A stretch of DNA of 64,000 bases, from positions 19,994 through 83,993 of the forward strand of contig CAJUPT010000009.1 of NCBI GenBank assembly GCA_910588405.1, given 5' to 3'. Shown piece by piece: positions 16,240 through 24,610 of the stretch; the stretch's first letter is position 1; each line of letters begins with the position of its first letter. Source of the DNA: an uncultured Lachnospiraceae bacterium (GTDB lineage Bacteria; Bacillota; Clostridia; Lachnospirales; Lachnospiraceae). The notes beneath the pieces are model-generated. The model was given only the letters and a program-made list of their open reading frames with translations. It was not told the DNA's origin and did not search any database. The translations under genes were made by a program, and so were the position numbers.

Positions 16240-18552
16240 TCACGCCTCCATATCCATTTTTAACAAGCCGTCCGCCACATCCAGGCGGCAAATCCCGCCC
16301 GATTTCAACGCTCCGAACAACAACGCGTCAGCCAGCAGCGGCTTGATCTGGCCGTCGATCACTCTCTGAATTTCCCTTGCGCCATACTCCCGGCTGATTC
16401 CCTCCGTCTTTACATAGGAAACCGCCTCTTCCGTATACTGAAATTCCACCTGTTTCAGCTTAAGCTTTTCAGCCAGCTCATCCAATTTTTTCCTTGCAAT
16501 CCGGTCAGCCATGGATTCATCAAGCCCCTTAAACATCACAATCCGGTTCAGCCGGTTGCGAAATTCCGGCTGAAAGGTACGCTTAATCTCATCCGTCATC
16601 ACATCTGGCTGCATACCATTGTGTCCAAAGCCAATCTGCTCCTTTAACAGACGGTCCGCCCCTGCATTGGAGGTCATAATCAGGATGACATTGCGGAAAT
16701 CCGCCTTTCTGCCCTGATTATCCGTCAATGTGGCATAATCCATCACCTGCAGCAGCAGATTGTAAATGTCGCTGTGGGCCTTCTCTATCTCATCCAGCAG
16801 CAAAACACAGTAAGGATTTTTTCGGATTTCCTCTGTCAGAAGCCCGCCCTCCTCATATCCTACATAGCCTGCCGGCGCCCCGATCAGCTTGGCCGACGCA
16901 TGCTTTTCCCCGTATTCGCTCATATCAAAACGAACCAGGGCCACCCCCAGCTCCTTTGCCAGCGTCCTGGCCACCTCCGTCTTTCCCACGCCGGTAGGGC
17001 CTACAAACAGCAGACTGGCCTCCGGCTTTCCTTCGTCCAGCAAGCCCGCCCGAGAAAATTTCACGGCGTTTACCACCTGGGCCACAGCCTCCTGCTGCCC
17101 AAAAATCTGGGCGTTGATCCGCTCCTCCAAGGTTGCCAGCCGTTCCGTCTCATCCGCCTCCTGCTGCTCCAACGGCACATGGCAGATTGAAGTAAGAATC
17201 TTGTCAATCAATGCCCGATCCACTGACTGCACAGGCTGATCCAGAGGATGGAGCTGCCGGTAAGCCCCTGCCTCATCCATCAGGTCAATGGCCTTATCCG
17301 GAAGAAACCGCTCATTGATATAGCGGATGCTGGCCTGCACCGCATAGGAAAGCACCCCTTCCTCATAGGTAACGCCATGATACTGCTCATAGCTTTCCTT
17401 TAGACCCTCCAGAATTTTAAGGGTATCCTCCTCCCCCGGCTCCTCAATCGCCACGTTCTGAAACCGCCGTACCAGGCTGCGGCTCTTTTCAAAATGCTTT
17501 TTATACTCCGTATAAGTGGTAGCGCCGATAAATCTGATATGCCCCTGGGCCAGATAAGGCTTCAACAGGTTGGACACGTCCAGGCTGCCGCCGTTCACTG
17601 CGCCGGCTCCCACGATATTATGAATCTCATCCATATAGACAATGGGCTTTTCCTCTGCCCCAATGCCGTCCATAATCTCCCGGAACCTCTTCTCAAAATC
17701 CCCTCTGTACTGGGTTCCGGCCAGCATTCCGGACAGGTCAAGGGAGAAAATCCTGCCGCCCTTCAACGCGTCAGGCACATTCCCCTCCTTCAGCCGCCGG
17801 GCCAGTCCATAGGTTACGGCTGTCTTTCCCACTCCCGGTTCCCCAATATGGAGCGGATTATTCTTCTCCTTACGGCATAAAATCTGTATGGTGCGCTCCA
17901 ATTCCGTTTCCCTGCCGATCAGAGGATTCATGGCGTCCGTCATATCATTGAGACAGGGGGCATACCGCTGCCATTTCGGCTGTTTTTTCCCGTTCTTTGC
18001 TTTATGAGGGCAGGACATATCCTGGGAACCGGCCTTTGCTGCCGCAGCTCTTTCTTTTCTGACCTTCATTTCATCCGAATCATCCTCTCCCACCCCCGCC
18101 GAATCCTCATCCCCGTAAAGCGCCGCCATCTGCTCGATCAAGTCCACGCATTCCACACCCTGGGCTCTCATATAATAAACGCCGAAGCTTTCCGGCTGCT
18201 GAAACAATGCATAAACCAAATGAATCACATCCGTCTCCTGCCTGCCGCCGGTCCTGGCCTTTTCCTGGGCGGTGATCAGCAGCACCCGCATCCCCTCGGT
18301 AAACTGCGGCTCTCGTGGCTCCTTCGCCTCCTTTAACGCCTTTGATGCCTCCACAGACTGGGTCAGGAAATTCCCCACCTGCCCCCGCAGCAATTCCCCG
18401 TCTCCGCCACAATATTCAAAAGCCTTCTCAAACAAATAGTGATATGTCAGCAAATATAAAAGATGCTCCGGCATCACATATTCATGACCGTTATGCATCG
18501 CCAGCCCTACGGTCTCCCGAAGCAGCTCTGCTGCCTCCTGTGTCATCTGCAT
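16240..18552 (-). CDS. clpA: ATP-dependent Clp protease ATP-binding subunit ClpA
   Basis: A 770-residue AAA+ unfoldase with two ATPase modules. The first P-loop is GEPGVGKT near residue 237 and the second GPTGVGKT near 500. Walker B (VLLLDEIEKAH) and DEIHNIVGAG are present. The N-terminal Clp repeat domain is the docking site for ClpS. The length, the lack of a long ClpB-type middle domain and the adjacent clpS identify ClpA. The start at 18552 (MQMTQEAAELL) has AGAGGA 5 bases upstream. It feeds N-end-rule substrates to ClpP, which is not encoded in this window. Confidence 0.95.
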   Translation of the reverse strand: MQMTQEAAELLRETVGLAMHNGHEYVMPEHLLYLLTYHYLFEKAFEYCGGDGELLRGQVGNFLTQSVEASKALKEAKEPREPQFTEGMRVLLITAQEKARTGGRQETDVIHLVYALFQQPESFGVYYMRAQGVECVDLIEQMAALYGDEDSAGVGEDDSDEMKVRKERAAAAKAGSQDMSCPHKAKNGKKQPKWQRYAPCLNDMTDAMNPLIGRETELERTIQILCRKEKNNPLHIGEPGVGKTAVTYGLARRLKEGNVPDALKGGRIFSLDLSGMLAGTQYRGDFEKRFREIMDGIGAEEKPIVYMDEIHNIVGAGAVNGGSLDVSNLLKPYLAQGHIRFIGATTYTEYKKHFEKSRSLVRRFQNVAIEEPGEEDTLKILEGLKESYEQYHGVTYEEGVLSYAVQASIRYINERFLPDKAIDLMDEAGAYRQLHPLDQPVQSVDRALIDKILTSICHVPLEQQEADETERLATLEERINAQIFGQQEAVAQVVNAVKFSRAGLLDEGKPEASLLFVGPTGVGKTEVARTLAKELGVALVRFDMSEYGEKHASAKLIGAPAGYVGYEEGGLLTEEIRKNPYCVLLLDEIEKAHSDIYNLLLQVMDYATLTDNQGRKADFRNVILIMTSNAGADRLLKEQIGFGHNGMQPDVMTDEIKRTFQPEFRNRLNRIVMFKGLDESMADRIARKKLDELAEKLKLKQVEFQYTEEAVSYVKTEGISREYGAREIQRVIDGQIKPLLADALLFGALKSGGICRLDVADGLLKMDMEA

Positions 18553-18605
18553 AAGTTCCTCTTTCCTACGCGTCTTGCGCGCATCCGTCAATTATCATAG
18601 CTTCA

Positions 18606-18908
18606 TTACCCCACTTCTTCTACAGTCAGGCGGAACGGATATCCCTGCGCTCTGGCCATGGACATGCCCGCCTGTACTTTCGTCACTGCAATATCATAGG
18701 GATAAATCCCCACCGCCGCTTTTCCACTGCGGTGTACCATATACATCAGCCGGACCGCTTCCGGTTCTTCCTTATGAAAAATCTGTTCTAACAGCAGCAC
18801 TACAAAATCCATAGGCGTAAAATCATCGTTGTGCATGATCACATGATAACGTTTTGGCTCTCTCACTCTGGTTCTGGTTTGCTCCTGCAATTGTCCCTCT
18901 ATTGACAT
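18606..18908 (-). CDS. clpS: ATP-dependent Clp protease adaptor ClpS
   Basis: A 100-residue N-degron adaptor. The peptide-binding signature is present as HNDDFTPMDFVV, followed by MYMVHRSGKAAVGIYPYDIA, with the conserved Asn, Asp and His that hold the N-terminal residue of substrates. The ATG at 18908 has GGGAG 5 bases upstream; longer in-frame starts lie at 18956. clpS sits 53 bases upstream of clpA on the same strand, the standard operon. A 7-bp inverted repeat AGCACCT/AGGTGCT surrounds 18926-18967 in its leader. Confidence 0.95.
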   Translation of the reverse strand: MSIEGQLQEQTRTRVREPKRYHVIMHNDDFTPMDFVVLLLEQIFHKEEPEAVRLMYMVHRSGKAAVGIYPYDIAVTKVQAGMSMARAQGYPFRLTVEEVG

Positions 18909-19416
18909 CTGTTCTCCCTTTCGCAAGAGGAAAGCACCTTTGGACAACTTCTTCATCCGTAGGTGCTTCCCCCTTCATATTCCGCGTCATCTTAAACCGC
19001 CCACATAACTGATTCATGATACCATGTCTTTCAGATATCTGTATTTCGGTATAGAAGTCAGCCTGATCGCAGCCCTAAGCCATGATTCCATATCCTTCAG
19101 ACATGCACCTTGGGCAGATGGCCACTATGCAATAAATATATCAAAAAAAGTATGCGGTGTAAAGTCTCATAAAACGGCTGCAAAAGGTGATATGTCCAAA
19201 ATCCGGAAGCATCTGTTCTCTAAAATAGGGATAGATACAGTTCTGAAAATAGTGAATCCATATTCTTCTTTTTTTACGAAATAACCGCAATATTTTCTGC
19301 CTTTACGGTCTGACTCTGCCTGTGATCGCAGACACCGCAATCAGCGGAGCGGGCATCTGCAATGAAAATCGGATTTTTCGCATTTTTATTTAGATTCTCT
19401 GCGTTATATTTTCCCC
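18909..19416. other. Intergenic region between clpS and the retron promoter
   Basis: About 500 bases with no convincing gene. A possible 86-codon plus-strand ORF at 19024-19284 has no ribosome binding site and no recognisable product. GC drops in 19140-19290, with T-rich runs near 19265. I see no second retron component here. Confidence 0.5.
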
Positions 19417-19445
19417 TTGTCATAGCCTCTGGCGCATGTTATAAT
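19417..19445 (+). promoter_or_regulatory. Retron promoter
   Basis: TTGTCA (19417-19422), 17 bases, TATAAT (19440-19445). The predicted transcription start is near 19452, about 8 bases before the retron RNA arm a1. The spacing supports a transcript that starts with the retron non-coding RNA and continues into the reverse transcriptase gene. Confidence 0.85.
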
Positions 19446-19451
19446 ACCACC

Positions 19452-19760
19452 ACAATTGACCGGCGGAGCGGATGAAGAATCATAGCGTAACTGATGACTG
19501 TCCGCAGGGAACGGCACTGTATCTGCCCGTTCCCTGCTTTATTGCAAAATCCCGTGAAACAGGATTCCGATTCATCAGGCCGGCGGCGAGTCGTCGTCGG
19601 AGGAAAAGCACAAAAGACGCCACAGGCGAAGCCTGCGGACCACAGGCTGCTCCGAAGTACATCCGCACACAACTGTGTGCCAGATGCCTGCGGCATCGTA
19701 CGTCTGCGCAGCCTGCGGCATCACTATTTTGTATGATTCTTTGTATTCCACCGGTTTTTT
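19452..19760 (+). ncRNA. Retron msr-msd non-coding RNA
   Basis: Folded by eye. Arm a1 is 19460-19484 and arm a2 is 19732-19754: AAGAATCATA (19475-19484) pairs perfectly with TATGATTCTT, and CCGGCGG pairs with CCACCGG with one mismatch. Directly after a1 comes TAGCG, with the candidate branching guanosine at 19485, as in known retrons. The msr shows an 11-bp perfect hairpin (19504-19514 with 19527-19537). The msd shows a long interrupted hairpin: 19640-19650 with 19708-19718, GTAC with GTAC (19657-19660, 19698-19701), tip GCACAC/GTGTGC (19665-19680), and a side hairpin GATGCC/GGCATC (19683-19697). Order, polarity and position upstream of the reverse transcriptase fit a retron. Exact ends are inferred. 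Confidence 0.85.
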
Positions 19761-19902
19761 GGATGCGTACATCTGCATAGGATGTACGCTCGGAATCTCG
19801 CCTTTTACACGGTATACGGACGACGCTAACGGAAACAATGAAAAGCGTTTCCTATACAAATGTGTGCATTCGGCGTACACATAGCGGACAAGGAGACCTG
19901 CC
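19755..19902 (+). other. Leader between retron RNA and reverse transcriptase
   Basis: It contains a perfect 9-bp hairpin GCGTACATC/GATGTACGC (19764-19788), a second small hairpin GGAAAC/GTTTCC near 19831-19854, and AAGGAGA 7 bases before the reverse transcriptase ATG. These structures could separate the RNA from translation of the gene or modulate it; this is inference. Confidence 0.5.
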
Positions 19903-20970
19903 ATGGCATATTCGGACCTGTGGAAATATTGTACTGCCAAACACTGTAATGACCTACTGCTGTCCATGGGCTTATTGGAGCCTCTTGAAATGACTTCTGA
20001 TAAACAGCTTGCCTGCCTGTATGCACTGAGCAACCACCCGGAGCAGCATTACCGAACCATCCGTCTTCCCAAGCATGATGGCTCCTTCCGCACAATCGAC
20101 GCCCCCGACTTTCTGATGAAAACCGTTCAGTCCAACCTGCTCCGCCATTTCCTGGAACAACAGCCCATTTCCCCTTATGCGGCAGCTTATCACAAACATG
20201 CGGCGCCGGCAGTCCACGCCAGACTCCATGTCGGGAGCAAACGACTGTTAAAGCTGGATCTCAAAGACTTTTTTCCCAGCATCACCTTCCCTATGGTCCG
20301 CCAGCACGCCTTTCCCAGTTTCCTGCTGCCTCCCGCCGTGGGAATCCTGCTGACCGGCCTCTGCTGCCTGCGGGAAACACTGCCCCAGGGTTCCTCTGCG
20401 TCGCCCTGCATCTCCAACCTGGTCATGTGCCCCTTTGACGATTATATGGGCGGATGGTGCGAAGAACAAGGCATCCGTTACAGCCGATACTGCGACGATA
20501 TGACATTTTCCGGAGATTTTGACTGTGAAATGGTTTTGTATAAAGTGAGAGGCTTTCTCTCTGCCATGGGATTTACGCTGAATGAAAAAAAGACCTGTAT
20601 CGCCGCTGCCGGACAGCAGCAGACGGTAACAGGGATCGTGGTAAACGAAAAGCCTCAGGTAAGCAGAGCCTACCGAAAAAAAATCCGCCAGGAAATCTAT
20701 TACTGCCGAAAATTCGGTCTGAAATCCCATTTAACCCACAGCAGCCCAGACGCCTCCCCCACCGCTTGGCTGCATCGCCTGCTTGGCAAAATCAACTGGG
20801 TGCTGACAGTAAATCCAAAAGACGCCGAATTCATTGGCTATCGAAGCCAGGTCCGGACATGGATGGAAGAAGAAATAACCTCGCAGGAATCAATTACCGC
20901 CGCATTTGACGGTTTCGATGACTGTGATAAATCGTATACACCACGCAGAAAAACAACAGAGCCCCGATGA
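19903..20970 (+). CDS. Retron reverse transcriptase
   Basis: 355 residues. Reverse transcriptase blocks run in order: LDLKDFFPSI with catalytic D119, LPQGSSASP at 160-168, the active site YCDD at 196-199 in RYCDDMTFSG, FTLNEKKT, and the retron-typical VTG (242-244) within QTVTGIVVNEKPQVSR. The C-terminal RLLGKINWV at about 292-300 is also retron-like. An upstream PYAAAYHKHAAPAVHARLH segment fits the retron X region. Group II intron maturase and HNH domains are absent. Expected function: prime from the branching guanosine of the upstream RNA and copy the msd into msDNA. No fused effector domain is present and no effector gene follows. The last 77 bases overlap the converging VanZ-like gene. 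Confidence 0.92.
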   Translation: MAYSDLWKYCTAKHCNDLLLSMGLLEPLEMTSDKQLACLYALSNHPEQHYRTIRLPKHDGSFRTIDAPDFLMKTVQSNLLRHFLEQQPISPYAAAYHKHAAPAVHARLHVGSKRLLKLDLKDFFPSITFPMVRQHAFPSFLLPPAVGILLTGLCCLRETLPQGSSASPCISNLVMCPFDDYMGGWCEEQGIRYSRYCDDMTFSGDFDCEMVLYKVRGFLSAMGFTLNEKKTCIAAAGQQQTVTGIVVNEKPQVSRAYRKKIRQEIYYCRKFGLKSHLTHSSPDASPTAWLHRLLGKINWVLTVNPKDAEFIGYRSQVRTWMEEEITSQESITAAFDGFDDCDKSYTPRRKTTEPR

Positions 20971-21394
20971 TCCCGGTCACGGCTCCGGTGGAATCAATCA
21001 TAACATCCAACGCCTTTGGACTCCGCCCCTCCACCAGCATTTGATGAAATTCGTCGCTGCAGGCATAAACGACACAAAAAATCAAGCTGACAGCTATGCG
21101 GAACAGCATGCCCAATGGAAATGTAAACAGCACCAGCATCGTACTAAAGCTGAGCATACAATAAATTCCCATATGCGCCATTTTTCGAAAACACAGCTCC
21201 AAAACCGCATACTGGTGTGCGGTCAGGGATACCACCAGATCCCGGCCTGTAAATCGATGCACCACCTTGCAGAACAGCAATGTTACCTGATCGCTGATCT
21301 CATGAGATTCCATTCCCGTCTCTGCGGAAAAATGAAAAATCACCGCCATCCAGAAAATCGTCAATCCAATTGCAAACACTCTCAATATTTTCAT
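20894..21394 (-). CDS. VanZ-like family membrane protein
   Basis: 166 residues from MKILRVFAIGLTIFW (ATG at 21394, AAGG about 9 bases upstream). Four hydrophobic helices plus family residues are present: FSAETGMESHEISD, FRKMAHMGIYC with the conserved KxAH, and YACSDEFHQMLVEGRSPKALDVMIDSTGA. VanZ relatives are membrane proteins, some linked to teicoplanin resistance, and most are of unknown function. It converges on the retron reverse transcriptase and overlaps its 3' end by 77 bases. Opposite strands argue against it being the retron effector, although this is not excluded. Confidence 0.88.
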   Translation of the reverse strand: MKILRVFAIGLTIFWMAVIFHFSAETGMESHEISDQVTLLFCKVVHRFTGRDLVVSLTAHQYAVLELCFRKMAHMGIYCMLSFSTMLVLFTFPLGMLFRIAVSLIFCVVYACSDEFHQMLVEGRSPKALDVMIDSTGAVTGIIGALLFFCVVYTIYHSHRNRQMRR

Positions 21395-21400
21395 AGCTTT

Positions 21401-21462
21401 TACCTTATCTCTTTTCCCTCTGTTCCGCAACTACCTTATCTCATTTCTCTCTGTTCAGCAAC
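21401..21462. repeat. 31-bp tandem repeat with the hairpin-flank motif
   Basis: Two tandem 31-base units (21401-21431 and 21432-21462) differ at only a few bases. Each ends in GTTCMGCAACTAC, the same motif that flanks the hairpin elements near 1-160 and 31003-31127. No hairpin lies between them. Confidence 0.7.
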
Positions 21463-21572
21463 TACATTATTATTAATTCTTTTTTACAATTATAAAATAT
21501 TCTTTCGTTTTTCCGGTGAAAACATTATAATAGCTTTCAAATGATGTTGATTCAAACAGATTGGAGTATATG

Positions 21573-23315
21573 ATGTCCGCAAAAAAGCATATGGGAAAAA
21601 GCGCAAACAAAAATGTTCGAAAAAATACCGCCGTTTCACCGGCATCCCTGACCCTGCCCGAATGCATCGTACAAGTATTACTGGCCGCACTACTTGGCAT
21701 ATTTCCACTATACTATCAGAATAAATACTATAATATGGGCGATGCCAAATACCAGTTTTTCAAAACTGTCACCTTCATTTTACTGATTGTGCTGGCCGCT
21801 CTTCTGGCCACTGACAAGCTCATTACTCCGCCAAAGGACTGGAAAAAGCCGAAACTCTCGTTTTTGGACAGCGCGGTTCTGGCTTATACGGCAGCTGCGA
21901 TTTTATCATGGATTTTCTCCCCCTTCAAATCGGAAGCCTGGATCGGCTCCCATGAATGGTATATGGGACTGCTGTCTCAGCTGTTATTCGTCGGAATCTA
22001 TTTCGCCGTGTCCCGGTTTTGTACCCGAAAAAAATGGCCGTTGTGGATTATGGGCGCAAGCGCTGCCGTCGTTTTCCTGATCGCTTATCTGCACCGATTT
22101 AAAATCGATCCGCTGGGGCTGTATGAAAACATTTCCGACCATTATCAGGTACTGTTTCTGGGAACCATCGGACAGGCCACCTGGTACTCCAGCTACATTG
22201 CCGTGGTACTGCCTGTGATAATGGGCATTTATATACAGGATGAAACGCTGCCCCGTATCCTAACCGGCTGCCTTCTTTTCCTCGGCTTCTGCAGCGCCGT
22301 TACCCAAAACAGCGACAGTATCTATGTTGGTCTGGGACTGGCTTTCCTTTTTCTGCTCTGGTTTGCCATGGTAAATCCTTACATATGGAAGCAATACCTA
22401 GAGCTGTGTCTGATTGCTCTATCTGCCGCAAAATTTACCGGCATTTTACAGGCAGCCTTTCCGGAACGGGTTCCGGAGCTAGAGCCCCTTTCTCTGATGA
22501 TCACAAAGGGAAAGGGCGGCTGGCCGGTTTTTGTGGCAATAGCCGGCGTTTATGTACTGACTTTGTATCTGCTTCATAGACTGAAACAAACCGCAAGGAT
22601 CAGCAGCTCTTATAAAGAGCAGACCGTAGCGGAAGATAAGAAGCATACCTCTGTGACACAGGATTCGGTTCCGCAAACTGCTTCACTACCGGTAACATAT
22701 GCCGGCAGCTTACCTCCGATTCTTTCGTATAAATTCTTTCGGCGGCTCCGGGCTATCTTATTTGCATTATTGGGCATCGGCATGCTCCTTGTCCCCATTG
22801 TTATGTGGCTGGTTTCCACCGGCAGAATATCCGGCAGTTCCGGCATCCTTGGTTCCACAGGCTATCTGAATTTTGACGACAAAAGCTGGGGCAGCGGCAG
22901 AGGGCAGACATGGAGCTACTGTGTCCGGATTTTTTCCGAGTATCCGCCCCTGATGAAGCTGTTTGGCTGTGGTCCGGATTCTCTGACATTTTACTCGGAA
23001 GCTTATCACGCCGCAGAGATTCAGGCTATGTGGAACGGTCTGAAGCTGACCAACGCCCACAATGAATGGCTGACTGCCCTGATCAACTACGGCCTGATCG
23101 GCGCGGCGGCCTATCTGTCTGTCTTTATCCTTGCGACCATCCGGATGCTGAAAAACCGGAAGGAGTCCCCGATCCTGCTGGCCGCCGCCGCTGCCGTCCT
23201 CTCTTATGCAGGACACAATTTTTTCTGTTACCAGCAGGCTGTCTGCACACCGCTGATCTTCATCGTCATCGGCGCCGCGGAATATCTGTGCAGGAATCCG
23301 AAACAGAAACGATAA
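21573..23315 (+). CDS. O-antigen ligase (Wzy/WaaL) family membrane protein
   Basis: About 580 residues with roughly a dozen membrane helices. The Wzy_C-type region shows GRGQTWSYCVRIFSEYP and LTNAHNEWLTALINYGLIG, with the conserved large periplasm-side loop and the NxHNE-like motif. Family members polymerise or ligate surface polysaccharide from lipid-linked donors, acting on the outer face of the membrane. GGAG lies 6 bases before the ATG at 21573 (ATG 21570 is possible). No glycosyltransferase cluster is adjacent, so the substrate is unknown. A TATAAT lies near 21528. Confidence 0.85.
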   Translation: MSAKKHMGKSANKNVRKNTAVSPASLTLPECIVQVLLAALLGIFPLYYQNKYYNMGDAKYQFFKTVTFILLIVLAALLATDKLITPPKDWKKPKLSFLDSAVLAYTAAAILSWIFSPFKSEAWIGSHEWYMGLLSQLLFVGIYFAVSRFCTRKKWPLWIMGASAAVVFLIAYLHRFKIDPLGLYENISDHYQVLFLGTIGQATWYSSYIAVVLPVIMGIYIQDETLPRILTGCLLFLGFCSAVTQNSDSIYVGLGLAFLFLLWFAMVNPYIWKQYLELCLIALSAAKFTGILQAAFPERVPELEPLSLMITKGKGGWPVFVAIAGVYVLTLYLLHRLKQTARISSSYKEQTVAEDKKHTSVTQDSVPQTASLPVTYAGSLPPILSYKFFRRLRAILFALLGIGMLLVPIVMWLVSTGRISGSSGILGSTGYLNFDDKSWGSGRGQTWSYCVRIFSEYPPLMKLFGCGPDSLTFYSEAYHAAEIQAMWNGLKLTNAHNEWLTALINYGLIGAAAYLSVFILATIRMLKNRKESPILLAAAAAVLSYAGHNFFCYQQAVCTPLIFIVIGAAEYLCRNPKQKR

Positions 23316-23641
23316 CAGTCTTTACGACGCCTGGACAATAATACCAAATTTTTCAGCCGAATTACGGCGGATAAAAACAATAGATATTTTTAAAACTGTA
23401 TGATATACTTTATTTATATCAAATCAGACGTTTACCTGTGAGTTTTGGCCGGATACATGCAAACGAACGCGCACTGCCCGGCTTCGTACTAACTACGGCA
23501 AGTGCTTTTCCCTGCCAGACAGAACGCCGGAGCAGACTCCGCGCTGTCCAGCCGGAAAGTTTTTCCCTACATTCACAGATGACAAACCTGGTTTCATATC
23601 TTTTCATCTCACCACAAATATATTTGGAGGAAACAATCATT
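23316..23641. other. Intergenic region, no gene seen
   Basis: About 325 bases between two plus-strand genes. The reading frame of the downstream gene stays open upstream to 23438, but family-like content and a ribosome binding site appear only at 23642. AT-rich stretches near 23390-23415 could hold a promoter; no clear -35/-10 pair was found. Confidence 0.4.
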
Positions 23642-24445
23642 ATGGAAAATAACAATAAAGAAATAACCGCGGAAGAACTTTTAACCCGTGCGGAAGATCT
23701 GGTACAGAACACCCACAATTTCGAGTGCCAGCTTATGGTGTCCGTCACGCTGACCGGCAAGGATGGGAGCATTATCGAAAATCAGCTGAGCAATCACTCC
23801 ACTGTTTTCCAGGACAAGGCCATGATCGATATCGCCACCCGTTTTTACGGTATGGATCTGGAACAAAAATCCTACTGGGTTACGGAAGGCGAGCATTACT
23901 ATGAATATTCGGACAGCCCCCAGGGATGGAGCCGGAACGAATACCGGCAGGGCAACTTCCTGAGCTATCTGGAATCCTTTTATATGCTTTTAAATTTCCC
24001 CGCTTTTTTCCGGGATAAAAAGTCTTTTGAAATCATCGACACGGAAGAAATCGACGGACATAACATCATCACCCTTCGCGGTATCATCCCCGGAGAATTT
24101 ACCCGCCCTGTCCTGGGCATGGTAACCAGCCTGACCCTGTTAAGCATCCTGACCGACGACGAGTCCTTCTACCAGGATATGCCGGACATCCCAGTCAACG
24201 TATACCTGAACGCCGATACCGGCGCCATGACAAAGATCGTGTTCAGTTTAAAGGAAACCAACGAAAAAATCCTAGACAACGCCTACGGCAGCGACCAGCC
24301 CCGCCCGATGACCGGCATCTGGGGCGCCGTCAGCACGCTGGTATATTCCAACTATGGCAGCGCGCCAGACTTTGAAGTGCCAAAGGAAGTGAAGGAAAAC
24401 TGTAAGATTGTGGATGTGAAAGAGGCGGAAACAGCACAGAAATAG
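23642..24445 (+). CDS. Protein of unknown function, 267 aa
   Basis: I do not recognise a named family. The chosen start (MENNNKEITAEELLTRAEDL) follows TTGGAGGAAAC at 11 bases. No signal peptide, lipobox or membrane helix is seen, so it is probably cytoplasmic. The arrangement of a helix then repeated strands with phrases such as YWVTEGEHYYEYSD and GQKSFE-type turns resembles LolA-like or DUF6612-like beta sheets, normally exported; this resemblance is only an impression. It is a single gene. A GC-rich hairpin follows at 24523-24556. Confidence 0.6.
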   Translation: MENNNKEITAEELLTRAEDLVQNTHNFECQLMVSVTLTGKDGSIIENQLSNHSTVFQDKAMIDIATRFYGMDLEQKSYWVTEGEHYYEYSDSPQGWSRNEYRQGNFLSYLESFYMLLNFPAFFRDKKSFEIIDTEEIDGHNIITLRGIIPGEFTRPVLGMVTSLTLLSILTDDESFYQDMPDIPVNVYLNADTGAMTKIVFSLKETNEKILDNAYGSDQPRPMTGIWGAVSTLVYSNYGSAPDFEVPKEVKENCKIVDVKEAETAQK

Positions 24446-24522
24446 ACAAGCCTTCACCTTTTATCTCCAACAGAAATCCACAGAATTGATACATTATTTT
24501 ACAAAATCACTACGGTAGCTTT

Positions 24523-24556
24523 TGGCCCCGGCCATCGTATTTTGCGATGAGCCGGG
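24523..24556. other. GC-rich hairpin downstream of the 267-aa gene
   Basis: GCCCCGGC pairs with GCCGGGGC and CATCG with CGATG, with one bulge and a short TATTTT loop. No T run follows on either strand, so I do not call it a terminator. Confidence 0.55.
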
Positions 24557-24610
24557 GCGTTATGCAAAACACAATGCATTCAACATACAGTTCACATACG
24601 CCTCATATAT

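Noticed and set aside
19024-19284. 86-codon ORF upstream of the retron, considered as an effector
   Set aside because: No ribosome binding site, no domain, and it ends about 130 bases before the retron promoter; read as chance.
19640-19722. Repeated GCCTGCGGCATC words taken as a CRISPR-like array
   Set aside because: Spacing is irregular and the words are explained by pairing within the msd hairpin.
19575-20033. Minus-strand ORFs across the retron RNA
   Set aside because: They are frames opened by GC-rich hairpins on the opposite strand, without ribosome binding sites.
20894-21394. VanZ-like gene as the retron effector
   Set aside because: It is on the opposite strand with its own start and is a common family without retron association; kept only as a neighbour.
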